Shown here: positions 33,869-42,175 of the stretch, piece after piece
How the letters are laid out: each line of letters begins with the position of its first letter
Numbering within the stretch: the stretch's first letter is position 1
Assembly: GCF_003268025.1 (NCBI RefSeq)
Contig: NZ_QLUW01000002.1
Location: 806,001-870,000 of the forward strand
Direction of reading: 5' to 3'
Length of the DNA stretch: 64,000 bases
Origin: Paenibacillus montanisoli
GTDB taxonomy: Bacteria; Bacillota; Bacilli; Paenibacillales; Paenibacillaceae
Notes under the pieces: generated by a model
Databases searched by the model: none
Seen by the model: the letters and a program-made list of their open reading frames with translations, nothing else
What the model was told of the DNA's origin: nothing
Position numbers and translations under genes: made by a program

Positions 33869-35169
33869 TAGCTGGAGAGCAGCCTTTCAAAGCAGCGCTG
33901 CGCCTCAGCGCGAATTTGCGCTTCGTCGAGGAATACGCATTCCCCTTGCTTCACGACTTGAACGCCGTCTACCCAGACATGCGTGACGTCTCGTCCGGAA
34001 CCGGAGTAAACGAGATGCGACACGATCTCGGTTTGCGGATAGAAATGCGGCTGCTCGATATTCAAAGCGATGAAATCCGCCTTCATCCCAGGATTGAGCA
34101 TCCCGATTCGGTCCTCTTGCCAGATTGCGCGAGCACCGAATACCGTGCCGAGCTTCAGCGCATCCCAAGCCGGAACGGCTGTCGGGTCTCCGGATACGCC
34201 TTTGTGAATCAGCGCCGCCAATCGGATTTCATCGAACAAATCGAGATTGTTATTGCTGGCCGCGCTGTCCGTGCCAAGGGATACCGTTACGCCGGCTTTG
34301 AGCATCTCAGGAACGCGGGCGACGCCGCTCGCAAGCTTCAGGTTGCTGGCTGGATTATGCGAAACGCTCACTCCTCGCTCGGCGAGAAGAGCGATCTCTT
34401 CGTCCGTCAGATGCACGGCATGTGCCACGAGCGCCGGACGGGAGAAAAAGCCCAGCTTGTCCAAATGCTCAACCGGGCGGCAGCCATAATCATTGACGTT
34501 AAACTGCACTTCAGCGGCCGTTTCGGACATGTGCGTATGGAGCGGAAGATCAAGCTCATTGGCCGCTTCCACGATGCGTGCAATATAGTCGGGCGGACAT
34601 GTATACGGCGCATGCGGCGACAGCATCGTGCGGATCCGGCCGTTTGCCCGGCCGTTCCAATCGCGGGCGAATTGCTTGGCTTCTTCGAGCTTTGCCGTCT
34701 GTACGTCCGGCGGACAGAGACCGATTACGCCCCGCGTCAGAAGAGCGCGCATGCCGGATTGCTCCACAACTTCCGCTACGATGTGCATCCGATCATACAT
34801 GTCGACGAACGTTGTCGTTCCGGATTTCAGCATCTCGGCGACTGCAAGCGCCGTTCCCCAGCGTGCATCTTCATCCGTATACTTGCCTTCCATCGGCCAC
34901 ATTTTCTGCTCCAGCCAGACTTGCAGCGCTTCATCGTCCGAATAGCCGCGAAGCAGCGACATGGCCGCATGACCGTGCGTATTGATCAATCCGGGCATAA
35001 AGACGAGCCCTTTACCGTCTATGCGTTCGGCTCCTGCCGGGGCCGGATCGGGCGCCTGCTCTTCCAGATAAAGGATCGTGTCTCCTTCCACAACCATATG
35101 CCCTTTCAGAACGGGACGCTCTTCGTCCATCGTGACGAAGGTTCCGTTCTCAATCCATAACCGTTTCAT
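33868..35169 (-). CDS. mtaD: Amidohydrolase: S-adenosylhomocysteine / 5'-methylthioadenosine deaminase type
   Basis: A 433-residue enzyme of the ATZ/TRZ/MtaD group in the amidohydrolase superfamily. Metal ligands are HGH in NTHGHAAMSLLRG, His in LPLHTHMSETAAEV, His in LVAHAVHL and Asp in LGTDSAASNNNLD; the Glu of the SETAAEV segment is the usual catalytic acid. Such enzymes deaminate adenosyl thio-compounds or 5'-deoxyadenosine. The ATG at 35169 lies within the end of rex (20-nt overlap), with GGGG at 9 nt. The longer frame inside rex is unlikely. Substrate among SAH, MTA and 5'-deoxyadenosine cannot be told. Confidence 0.88.
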   Translation of the reverse strand: MKRLWIENGTFVTMDEERPVLKGHMVVEGDTILYLEEQAPDPAPAGAERIDGKGLVFMPGLINTHGHAAMSLLRGYSDDEALQVWLEQKMWPMEGKYTDEDARWGTALAVAEMLKSGTTTFVDMYDRMHIVAEVVEQSGMRALLTRGVIGLCPPDVQTAKLEEAKQFARDWNGRANGRIRTMLSPHAPYTCPPDYIARIVEAANELDLPLHTHMSETAAEVQFNVNDYGCRPVEHLDKLGFFSRPALVAHAVHLTDEEIALLAERGVSVSHNPASNLKLASGVARVPEMLKAGVTVSLGTDSAASNNNLDLFDEIRLAALIHKGVSGDPTAVPAWDALKLGTVFGARAIWQEDRIGMLNPGMKADFIALNIEQPHFYPQTEIVSHLVYSGSGRDVTHVWVDGVQVVKQGECVFLDEAQIRAEAQRCFERLLSS

Positions 35170-35806
35170 TTTCGACTTCCCCTTCTTCATCCAAATAATA
35201 CGCCAAGCTAAGCAGCTCGGTCGTGAAGTTCGCGTAATGGATGCGCACATGCTCCGGTACCCGAAGAATGGTCGGAGCGAAATTCAGTATGCCGTCGACG
35301 CCCGCTTCCACGAACTTATCCGCAACATTTTGCGCCTCTATTGCCGGAACCGTTATAATGCCGATTCGGATCTTGCACTCTGCCACCGTCTCCTTCAGCT
35401 TATCCATAGGCAGCACGGACAGTCCGTTAATGGAGGCGCCGAGCATGGAAGGATGAACATCGAATACGGCCGTTATTTTCATATTGTCCTTCAAATAGGT
35501 GTTATAGTTGCACAGCGCCCGGCCCAGGTTCCCCGCTCCGACAAGGCCGACGTTCAGCGGCTGGTCCAGCTTGAGGATTTGCCGGATTTTCTCGATGAGA
35601 TACGTCACGTCGTATCCGATGCCTTTACGCCCGAAATCCCCGAAATAGGCCAGGTCCTTCCGGATTTGAGCCGGATTCAGATCCAGCTTGTTGCCGAGCT
35701 CCTGCGATGAAACCGTTTGAACATCGCGCATGTTCAGGTCGTTCAGTACCTGCAAATATACCGGAAGTCTGCGAACGACCGCTTCGGATATTTTCATCGG
35801 CTTCAT
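35150..35806 (-). CDS. rex: Redox-sensing transcriptional repressor Rex
   Basis: A 218-residue repressor that binds DNA when NADH is low. The N-terminal winged helix (ISEAVVRRLPVYLQVLNDL, then VSSQELGNKLDLNPAQIRKDLAYFGDFG) and the Rossmann domain with GLVGAGNLGRALCNY are typical; FDVHPSMLG follows. The ATG at 35806 has GGAG 7 nt upstream and overlaps the dinG stop by ATGA. It is coupled to dinG and to the deaminase. In Bacillales Rex controls genes of fermentation and respiration, so ackA, the hydroxyacyl-CoA dehydrogenase and qcrABC in this window are conceivable targets; I did not find clear sites. Confidence 0.95.
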   Translation of the reverse strand: MKPMKISEAVVRRLPVYLQVLNDLNMRDVQTVSSQELGNKLDLNPAQIRKDLAYFGDFGRKGIGYDVTYLIEKIRQILKLDQPLNVGLVGAGNLGRALCNYNTYLKDNMKITAVFDVHPSMLGASINGLSVLPMDKLKETVAECKIRIGIITVPAIEAQNVADKFVEAGVDGILNFAPTILRVPEHVRIHYANFTTELLSLAYYLDEEGEVENETVMD

Positions 35807-38709
35807 TGTTCCACTCCTTCTTTGCTCGGCGCAAACCATTCGCGAATGCGCGGCACGATCTGATCGATATGCATCGTTTCGATTTTCGGTCCGGGCAGCG
35901 AATAGAGAAAATATTTGCCGTAATACGTATCGATGACCCGCGTGTCGTAGATCAGGACGATGCCGCGGTCATTTGCCGTCCGTACCAATCGTCCGAAGCC
36001 CTGCTTGAAGCGGATGACCGCCTGCGGGATCGAAAGCTTCATGAACGGATTTTGATTCTGCTCTTGAAGCAGCTCCGATTTTGCCTCGACGAGGGGATGG
36101 TTCGGCGGCTGGAACGGAAGCCTTACGATTGCCAGACAAGTAAGAGCGTCCCCTGGAATATCAACACCTTCCCAGAAGCTGCTCGTGCCAAGCAGAACGG
36201 ATGCCGACTGCTGTTGGAAACGTCTAGTCAGTTTGCTTCGGTTGCTGCTGTCAATGCCCTGCCCAAGCACTTGAATGCCGCTTGCCGACAGGGCCTCCTT
36301 CAGCGGCTCGTAAACCTGCTTCAGCATACGGTAAGAGGTGAAGAGCACGAGCATGCGTCCGTTCGTTTCGATGGCCGCTTCCGTCAGCGATTTCACCAGC
36401 ATTTCATTGAAATATGGATCTCCGGCAGCGCCTTTTAACACTGGGAAATTCCGCGGAACGATCACTAGCGCTTGCTCTCTATAATTAAACGGCGAGGGCA
36501 GTTGAACCGTCTTTAATCGACCGTGCTGTTCATCCTGCGCCAGCCCCAGCTGCTCGCATGCATATTGAAACGACTTCTGTACGGACAGCGTCGCTGAAGT
36601 CAATATAACACTTTTCTTGATATCGAAAAAATAATTCCGCAGCTGGCCGCTGACGTCCGCAGGAACGGCATATAGCTGAACCGATTTTGCCCGCGAATTG
36701 CTGTTGGCCTCCAGCCAGTACACCGTATCGCTCTTATCCGCCTTCATGAATTGCCGCAGATCATCTCGCGCTCGGGCCAAATCCTTGATGGTGCCGCTTA
36801 GGTCGGTTACAAGCGCCGCGATGCCGGGATCGTCGATTTCTTCCTTAATCGCGGCAAATACTTTATCCAGTGGACGAATGATTTGGCTCAAATAGCCGTT
36901 TATCGCTTCCTCGATCAGTTGCGCGTCCGCCCAATGCTCGGGCAGTTTACCGCTGCGAAGCCTAAGCACATACTGCCCGGTTTCTCCGCCTGAAGCATCG
37001 CTGGCTGCAGCGGTATTTTTCGCTCCATGACCGCCGCCGCTTCCCATTAACGCATATAGCAGCTCGAACAAACGATCCCACTCGTCTCTCAAGTCTCCGA
37101 ACACCGGAACCACTTCGTCGATTTCTTCGCGCCACTTCTGGGTCTTCTCGATATCCTCGCTCGCAAGTCTGCTCTTAAGGACAATTAATTGCCCATTACG
37201 GGCATCCTTGCACAGCCTGAAGACCGGATGCTGCACCGAGTAATAGGAAACCTGCGTCCCAAGATGCTTCCCCGCCACTTCTTCGAGGTGATGGGCTTCG
37301 TCCAGAATCAAGTGTTCGTAGCCCGGCAGCAGCCGATGATCCGCGCGTATATCGGTAAAGAGCATGGAATGATTCGTAATGACAACGTCCGCGATATTCG
37401 CTTCCTGCTTGGCCCGGTGATAGTAACACCGCTTAAACCAAGGACAGCTGCGATTCAAGCAGGAATCCGCATCGCTTGCGACCGTACTCCAAAAATCCGC
37501 GCCGCGGTTGCCGAAGTTGAGCTCTTCTTGATCGCCATGATTCGATTCGCTCAGCCACACGACCATTTGGGCGGCTGTGATCCGATCCTCGGCAGGCGCA
37601 GCGAAATCGCGCATGTTCACCTTGCCTTCAAACTTGCGCAAACATAAATAATTGCCGCGTCCTTTAAAGACGGCGGCCCGGAACGGGTATGGCATGATTG
37701 CTTGAAGCAGCGGCAAATCCCTTGCCCGCAGCTGCTCCTGCAAGTTGATCGTATGAGTGCTGACGACTATCTTCTTATTCTGCTGGACACCATAGAAGAG
37801 TGCGGGAATCAAGTAGCCTAGCGATTTTCCAGTGCCGGTGCCTGCTTCAATCAGCAAATGACGCTCTTCTTCAAGGGCGTCGATCACTTCTTGAAACATC
37901 ATATTTTGAGGCTCGCGCTCCTCGTAGCCAGGCACAAGAGAGGCAATTTCCTGTTTGATATGAGCGAGAAATTGAGGGAATGTCCAGTCTGATACCGATT
38001 CTTGCCCTTCATCGGAATCTCTGGGGTGCTGCTCCTCCGCCCAATCGCCTGCTTTCATCGCGAACTGGCGGAAGTAATGGTAAGCATCGGGGTCGATCGC
38101 GGATTCCGTTTCTTTCTGCTGCGCCGCTTGCGCGACGAACCAGCCGAGATCGTGCAGCTCGTCGCCAAGCAGATTCGCAAGCCGCTGCAGCGTCAGAAGC
38201 GGTAATGCTTTCAGCTTGCTGCAGCATTCCATAAACAGCTCGGCCGTCGCCATCGCATCGCTGTCCGCGCGATGGTGCTGGTCATGTTCGATGCCGAACA
38301 TTTCCGTAACCGCTCCGAGCTGATAGGTCGTTAAAGTCGGATAAAGGATACGCAATAAATCGATCGTATCCAGCCGTCTTCCGCTAAACGGCAAATATCC
38401 GCAGCGGTCCAGCGCCGAATTGAGGAAGCCGGCGTCGAAACCGACGTTGTGAGCGACCAATACGGCATCGCTCAGCAGCGGAATCAGCTCGAGCAGCACG
38501 TCGTCCAGTTCCGGCGCATGTTCAACCATGGATTCGTCAATTCCGGTTAATTGCGTAATGAAACGCGGAATCGGAATCGTCGGCTTTACGAACGAACTGT
38601 AGGAACGAATCACCGTAAAGCTCTCGTCTAACAGCACAAGACCTACTTGTATCATTTCATCGCCGGCGCTGTGGCCGGTCGTTTCCAAATCCAGTACGGC
38701 ATAATTCAT
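35803..38709 (-). CDS. dinG: DinG-type helicase with N-terminal DEDD exonuclease
   Basis: A 968-residue protein. An N-terminal DnaQ-like exonuclease (about 1-165; Asp7 and Glu9 in LDLETTG, then HNVGFDAGF and HHRADSDAMAT) precedes an XPD/DinG-type superfamily-2 helicase: Walker A in EAGTGTGKSLGY, DEAH in LDEAHHLEE, motif V/VI in SSFWEGVDIPGD and QGFGRLVR. Four Cys are placed as in E. coli DinG: one in GRGNYLC and three in CLNRSCPWFKRC, with the same 5- and 6-residue steps, so an iron-sulfur cluster is likely. It overlaps rex by 4 nt and follows the TPR gene by 24 nt. Confidence 0.94.
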   Translation of the reverse strand: MNYAVLDLETTGHSAGDEMIQVGLVLLDESFTVIRSYSSFVKPTIPIPRFITQLTGIDESMVEHAPELDDVLLELIPLLSDAVLVAHNVGFDAGFLNSALDRCGYLPFSGRRLDTIDLLRILYPTLTTYQLGAVTEMFGIEHDQHHRADSDAMATAELFMECCSKLKALPLLTLQRLANLLGDELHDLGWFVAQAAQQKETESAIDPDAYHYFRQFAMKAGDWAEEQHPRDSDEGQESVSDWTFPQFLAHIKQEIASLVPGYEEREPQNMMFQEVIDALEEERHLLIEAGTGTGKSLGYLIPALFYGVQQNKKIVVSTHTINLQEQLRARDLPLLQAIMPYPFRAAVFKGRGNYLCLRKFEGKVNMRDFAAPAEDRITAAQMVVWLSESNHGDQEELNFGNRGADFWSTVASDADSCLNRSCPWFKRCYYHRAKQEANIADVVITNHSMLFTDIRADHRLLPGYEHLILDEAHHLEEVAGKHLGTQVSYYSVQHPVFRLCKDARNGQLIVLKSRLASEDIEKTQKWREEIDEVVPVFGDLRDEWDRLFELLYALMGSGGGHGAKNTAAASDASGGETGQYVLRLRSGKLPEHWADAQLIEEAINGYLSQIIRPLDKVFAAIKEEIDDPGIAALVTDLSGTIKDLARARDDLRQFMKADKSDTVYWLEANSNSRAKSVQLYAVPADVSGQLRNYFFDIKKSVILTSATLSVQKSFQYACEQLGLAQDEQHGRLKTVQLPSPFNYREQALVIVPRNFPVLKGAAGDPYFNEMLVKSLTEAAIETNGRMLVLFTSYRMLKQVYEPLKEALSASGIQVLGQGIDSSNRSKLTRRFQQQSASVLLGTSSFWEGVDIPGDALTCLAIVRLPFQPPNHPLVEAKSELLQEQNQNPFMKLSIPQAVIRFKQGFGRLVRTANDRGIVLIYDTRVIDTYYGKYFLYSLPGPKIETMHIDQIVPRIREWFAPSKEGVEQ

Positions 38710-38733
38710 CCGGTTCGTTTCCTCTCACAAAAA

Positions 38734-39507
38734 CTAAAGCTGGCCGCTCCCGAAAAATAAAGATAGCTGGCCTGCATGCTGCGCGCATGACTTCATGTTC
38801 GACAGCGGATCGGTAAAATTAGGATCGGCCTGATGAGCCTTCTCGAAATATTTGGCCGCCTGCTCCAAATTCATGCGGACAGCTTGAATGCAGCCCAGCG
38901 CATTCAACCCAAGCGCTTTCCATTTCGGATGCTCGGTCACTTCGACCAACAGCTGGAAATGGCGCTGCGCTTCGTTCCATTCCTGCAAGTGCATGCAGGT
39001 CATGCCTAGAAACAATCTGGCCCTGTTATCGTCCGGAGCTCGACTGACTGCGTCCTGGAAATGCTTGAACGCTTCTTTGAACATAAATAATTTAAAGTAG
39101 CCTTGGCCTTTCGACATGGACTGCTGCAGCTCGATCGCCGCTTCATCATAGGATTCCGGTACGTTTATGACCGCAACCGGACAAGGCTGAGGCGATTTGG
39201 CTGAGGCCTTCTGCTTAGACTGCTGGTACGGTGCCGGGACGGCAGAAATGATTTTCGGATAGCCGGGCGTACTCTTTTGAGGGGCTGTCCCGGCTGGCGT
39301 TCCTTTGGTACAAGCAAGCTGCATATCTCGGAAATCCGCCATTTTCTCCTCGAATTGAAGCCACTCTTCGATAAAGGTATCGCTGAATTGCTTCAGTGAA
39401 CTCAACTGATCATCAAGCTGCTTGCGTTGTGCGTCGTTGGCATGCGGATAATGGATGATGATTTCTTGGAGCATTTCCTGCATGGTAGCAAATACATGTT
39501 TGAACAT
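38734..39507 (-). CDS. TPR-repeat protein
   Basis: A 257-residue cytoplasmic protein. The N-terminal part (about 1-65) is helical and probably coiled coil (QRKQLDDQLSSLKQFSDTFI); a Pro/Gln/Ser-rich linker follows, then from about 130 three to four tetratricopeptide repeats (MFKEAFKHFQDAVSRAPDDN; EWNEAQRHFQLLVEVTEH; NLEQAAKYFEKAHQADPNFTD). It probably acts by protein-protein contact. It lies between panD and dinG. ATG 39507 is preferred; its ribosome site (GGTGG at 12 nt) is distant. Confidence 0.75.
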   Translation of the reverse strand: MFKHVFATMQEMLQEIIIHYPHANDAQRKQLDDQLSSLKQFSDTFIEEWLQFEEKMADFRDMQLACTKGTPAGTAPQKSTPGYPKIISAVPAPYQQSKQKASAKSPQPCPVAVINVPESYDEAAIELQQSMSKGQGYFKLFMFKEAFKHFQDAVSRAPDDNRARLFLGMTCMHLQEWNEAQRHFQLLVEVTEHPKWKALGLNALGCIQAVRMNLEQAAKYFEKAHQADPNFTDPLSNMKSCAQHAGQLSLFFGSGQL

Positions 39508-39643
39508 ATCGTAACGCACCCACCTTCACGCCATGATGTTGTGATAGAAGTGAATTGTTATGCTCATTCTTTGCCCCGGCACTGCTTTTCATACTCGAAT
39601 CCAGCCGTTTCACAGCACTGGCACGTCAGCCTTGGGTCACGCC

Positions 39644-40027
39644 TTACAAAATAGTGGAATGCAATTCCTTCTCAAGCATGTGAACGGGCTTGTTTCCCGA
39701 ATCTAGAATGACGACCTTCGGCTGGTACTTGCGCGCTTCCTCGTCGGTCATTGTCGCATAACTGATAATAATGACATTGTCGCCTGGCTGGACAAGACGC
39801 GCCGCCGCGCCGTTTAAGCAGATGACGCCCGAGCCGCGAGGCCCCGTAATGACGTACGTCTCCAGTCGGGCTCCGTTATTATTATTAACGATTTGCACTT
39901 TCTCATTAGGCCAAAGATCGGCAAGCTCCATCAATTCTTCGTCAATGGTGATGCTGCCCACATAATTGAGGTTCGCCTCTGTCACGGTCGCCCGGTGAAG
40001 CTTGGATTTCATCATGGTTCTGAACAT
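39644..40027 (-). CDS. panD: Aspartate 1-decarboxylase
   Basis: A 127-residue pyruvoyl enzyme that makes beta-alanine for pantothenate. The self-cleavage site Gly24-Ser25 (NYVGSITID), the N-terminal [14 protein letters not shown] and YGARL-like [22 protein letters not shown] segments are canonical. The start ATG 40027 has GGAGGTGA at 5 nt; this site lies inside the panC frame, whose ORF runs 86 nt past it. Last gene of panBCD. Confidence 0.96.
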   Translation of the reverse strand: MFRTMMKSKLHRATVTEANLNYVGSITIDEELMELADLWPNEKVQIVNNNNGARLETYVITGPRGSGVICLNGAAARLVQPGDNVIIISYATMTDEEARKYQPKVVILDSGNKPVHMLEKELHSTIL

Positions 40028-40910
40028 GGTTGTCACCTCCGCCGAGTTCGAATAGCCGATTGTCAATCAAGCGAGTGCTGCCGAATTTGACGGCAAGCGC
40101 AATAATAAGCGGTTGAGATATAACAGATAAGTCCGTATTGGAATCAAGCTGCGCAAGCTCCGGATAAGTGAGCAGCTCGGCATAGTCGATGCGGGCAAGC
40201 GATGCCGTTCGAATGCGCTCGGCGATGAGCTTGGATAGCTTGGCCGGAGTCATCCCCGGCTGCTTCAGCCAGCCGCTCGCCGCTTGCAGCGTCTTCGACA
40301 GCACGACCGCCTGCTCACGCTCTTCAGCGCTCAAATAGACATTCCGCGAGCTCATCGCAAGTCCGTCCGCTTCTCGCACCGTTTCGCAGCGCACGATCTG
40401 TACCGGAATGTTCAAATCGTGCACCATCTGTTCGATAACCGCGACCTGCTGCGCATCCTTCATGCCGAAATACGCGCGGTCCGGCTGAACCAAGTTGAAC
40501 AACTTGCTCACGACCGTGCCCACGCCGTCAAAATGCCCCGGACGGGACGCCCCGCACAGCCGGTCCGTCACTTCGCTGATCAAGACTCGCGTAAGCGGCT
40601 TGGTCGGATATATTTCCTTCACGGCCGGAGCGAACAGAATATCGACGCCGTTTGCCTCCGCCAGCTTCCCATCCCGCTCCAGATCGCGCGGATACCGGTC
40701 GAAATCTTCGTTCGGGCCGAATTGAAGCGGATTGACGAAAATGGATAGTACCGTAACGGCGCATTCTTCACTAGCCCGCCGCATCAAGCTGGCATGCCCT
40801 TCATGCAGATAGCCCATGGTCGGCACGAAACCGATGAGGCTTTCCGGGGCATTCCGGCGAAGTCTGGCGAGCTGCTCCCGCAGCTCTTGAATGGTCGAGC
40901 ACCGAATCAT
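39942..40910 (-). CDS. panC: Pantothenate synthetase
   Basis: A 322-residue ligase joining pantoate and beta-alanine with ATP. The HIGH-like motif is HEGH (near residue 36), followed by [44 protein letters not shown] and the KMSKS-like region [10 protein letters not shown]. The usual family end is near RLIDN; here about 35 further residues are read in the panD start region, so the C-terminus is longer than usual and overlaps panD by 86 nt. It overlaps panB by 4 nt. Confidence 0.95.
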   Translation of the reverse strand: MIRCSTIQELREQLARLRRNAPESLIGFVPTMGYLHEGHASLMRRASEECAVTVLSIFVNPLQFGPNEDFDRYPRDLERDGKLAEANGVDILFAPAVKEIYPTKPLTRVLISEVTDRLCGASRPGHFDGVGTVVSKLFNLVQPDRAYFGMKDAQQVAVIEQMVHDLNIPVQIVRCETVREADGLAMSSRNVYLSAEEREQAVVLSKTLQAASGWLKQPGMTPAKLSKLIAERIRTASLARIDYAELLTYPELAQLDSNTDLSVISQPLIIALAVKFGSTRLIDNRLFELGGGDNHVQNHDEIQASPGDRDRGEPQLCGQHHH

Positions 40911-41833
40911 GATACGCCGCCCCCCTTCGGGCTTTCCACGGCTGGCCTAGCATCATGCTGCGGCGATTGGCCAGCGGCCGCTTCGCTCTTGCCGGAACCA
41001 TACAGCTGTCTCAACAGCTCCTGCTCCATCGGGAAGGCATGAGCCTGCTGCGGAAACTCCCGGGATTTCACATCCGAGACATACGAGCTGATCGCATCGC
41101 GGATCGTCGTACCGATATCGGCGTACGTCTTCACGAACCGCTTCTCTCTATATGGGGACGCATATTGCAAAATATCGTGGTAGACCAACACTTGGCCGTC
41201 GCAGCCGCGTCCAGCCCCAATGCCGATGGTCGGAATCGAGAGCGCGGAAGAAATGGCTTCGGCCAACGGCTCTGTGACAAGCTCAAGCACGATGCTGAAT
41301 GCGCCGGCTGCTTCCAGCGCCTTGGCGTCTTCAATCAGCTGCTGCGCCTCGCGTTCGAGCTTGCCCTGCACTTTGTAGCCGCCAAGCTGATGAACGGACT
41401 GCGGCGTGAGGCCGATGTGCCCCATAACGGGAATTCCGGCCCTTACGCAAGCGGCAACCTCATCGGCAATATCTATTCCGCCTTCCATTTTGACCGCGTG
41501 GGCTCCGCCTTCCTGCAGCAGCCTCGCAGCATTTCGGAGTGTCGTTTCCTTGCCGAGATGATACGTCATGAACGGCAGGTCGGCGACAATAAATGTATTT
41601 GCAGCACCGCGGGCCGTCGCCCGGGTGTGATAAACCATATCGTCTAACGTGACGGGAATTGTGGTATCATACCCCAGTACAACGTTCCCGAGCGAGTCCC
41701 CTACAAGAATGACATCGATCCCGGCTTCCTCGGCAAGCTTTGCCGATGGGTAATCATAGGCGGTCAGCACGGAAATCGGCTCGCCGCTTTGCTTCATTTT
41801 TTTCAGCTTCGTAATAGTCAACGGTTGTTTCAT
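40907..41833 (-). CDS. panB: 3-methyl-2-oxobutanoate hydroxymethyltransferase
   Basis: A 308-residue TIM-barrel enzyme making ketopantoate from ketoisovalerate and methylene-THF. Family blocks: LTAYDYPSAKLAEEAGIDVILVGDS, then PVTLDDM (metal-site Asp), DLPFMTYH, VKMEGG, MGHIGLTPQSVHQLGGYKVQG, VLELV and IPTIGIGAG are all present. A Ser/Gly/Pro-rich tail of about 30 residues is extra. First gene of panBCD, behind a leader of about 340 nt with a hairpin motif and a terminator. Confidence 0.96.
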   Translation of the reverse strand: MKQPLTITKLKKMKQSGEPISVLTAYDYPSAKLAEEAGIDVILVGDSLGNVVLGYDTTIPVTLDDMVYHTRATARGAANTFIVADLPFMTYHLGKETTLRNAARLLQEGGAHAVKMEGGIDIADEVAACVRAGIPVMGHIGLTPQSVHQLGGYKVQGKLEREAQQLIEDAKALEAAGAFSIVLELVTEPLAEAISSALSIPTIGIGAGRGCDGQVLVYHDILQYASPYREKRFVKTYADIGTTIRDAISSYVSDVKSREFPQQAHAFPMEQELLRQLYGSGKSEAAAGQSPQHDARPAVESPKGGGVS

Positions 41834-41928
41834 TGCTCCGTCCCCCTTCAGATTGGATGGACACCCCCGGACCTGCTTAGCTTAAGCTTTCGCGATCGCG
41901 GGCAGTCCTATGTGATCAACACAAAAAA

Positions 41929-41953
41929 ACCTTCTAGCCGCCGCTAAAAAGGT
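41929..41953 (-). terminator. Leader terminator upstream of panB
   Basis: CCTTTTTAGC and GCTAGAAGG form an imperfect hairpin followed by seven T on the minus strand, about 95 nt before panB and after the structured leader hairpin. It may be an attenuator. A nearby GATTGGA can pair with TCCAATC close to the panB ribosome site, giving an alternative fold. Confidence 0.65.
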
Positions 41954-42075
41954 CCAATCCAAAAAGGAACGTCCTGCTTCAAGAAGAGAAGAGCTTCCTT
42001 CTGTCTCGGTCCTAAACGGCTCAGAGCAGAATGCGCACTGCCTCACATCAAAAATTATTCTTTTCCGCAACTGAA

Positions 42076-42127
42076 GCTCCATCTGCCGGTGCGGTTCGTC
42101 CGGGACGATACCACCCATAAATGGAGC
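42076..42127 (-). promoter_or_regulatory. Structured leader hairpin of panBCD (candidate pan motif)
   Basis: On the minus strand GCTCCAT and ATGGAGC form the base of a stem; nested GGTG/CACC and CGTCC/GGACG helices are separated by small internal loops with unpaired A. A terminator follows about 125 nt later, before panB. A hairpin with internal bulges upstream of panB is what the known but unexplained pan RNA motif looks like; I could not check its covariance model. Confidence 0.5.
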
Positions 42128-42175
42128 ATGCTAGTAAGGCGAGTATACCATTAAAACGCTGCGGCGTCTATGAAG

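Noticed and set aside
33916..35160. Plus-strand frame (414 codons) opposite the deaminase gene
   Set aside because: Antisense shadow of a well-supported amidohydrolase; no motif and no ribosome site.
42095..42120. T-box-like GGGTGGTATCG upstream of panB
   Set aside because: It lies far upstream of the terminator and inside a separate hairpin; no Stem I or specifier pattern precedes it, and panB is not a usual T-box target.
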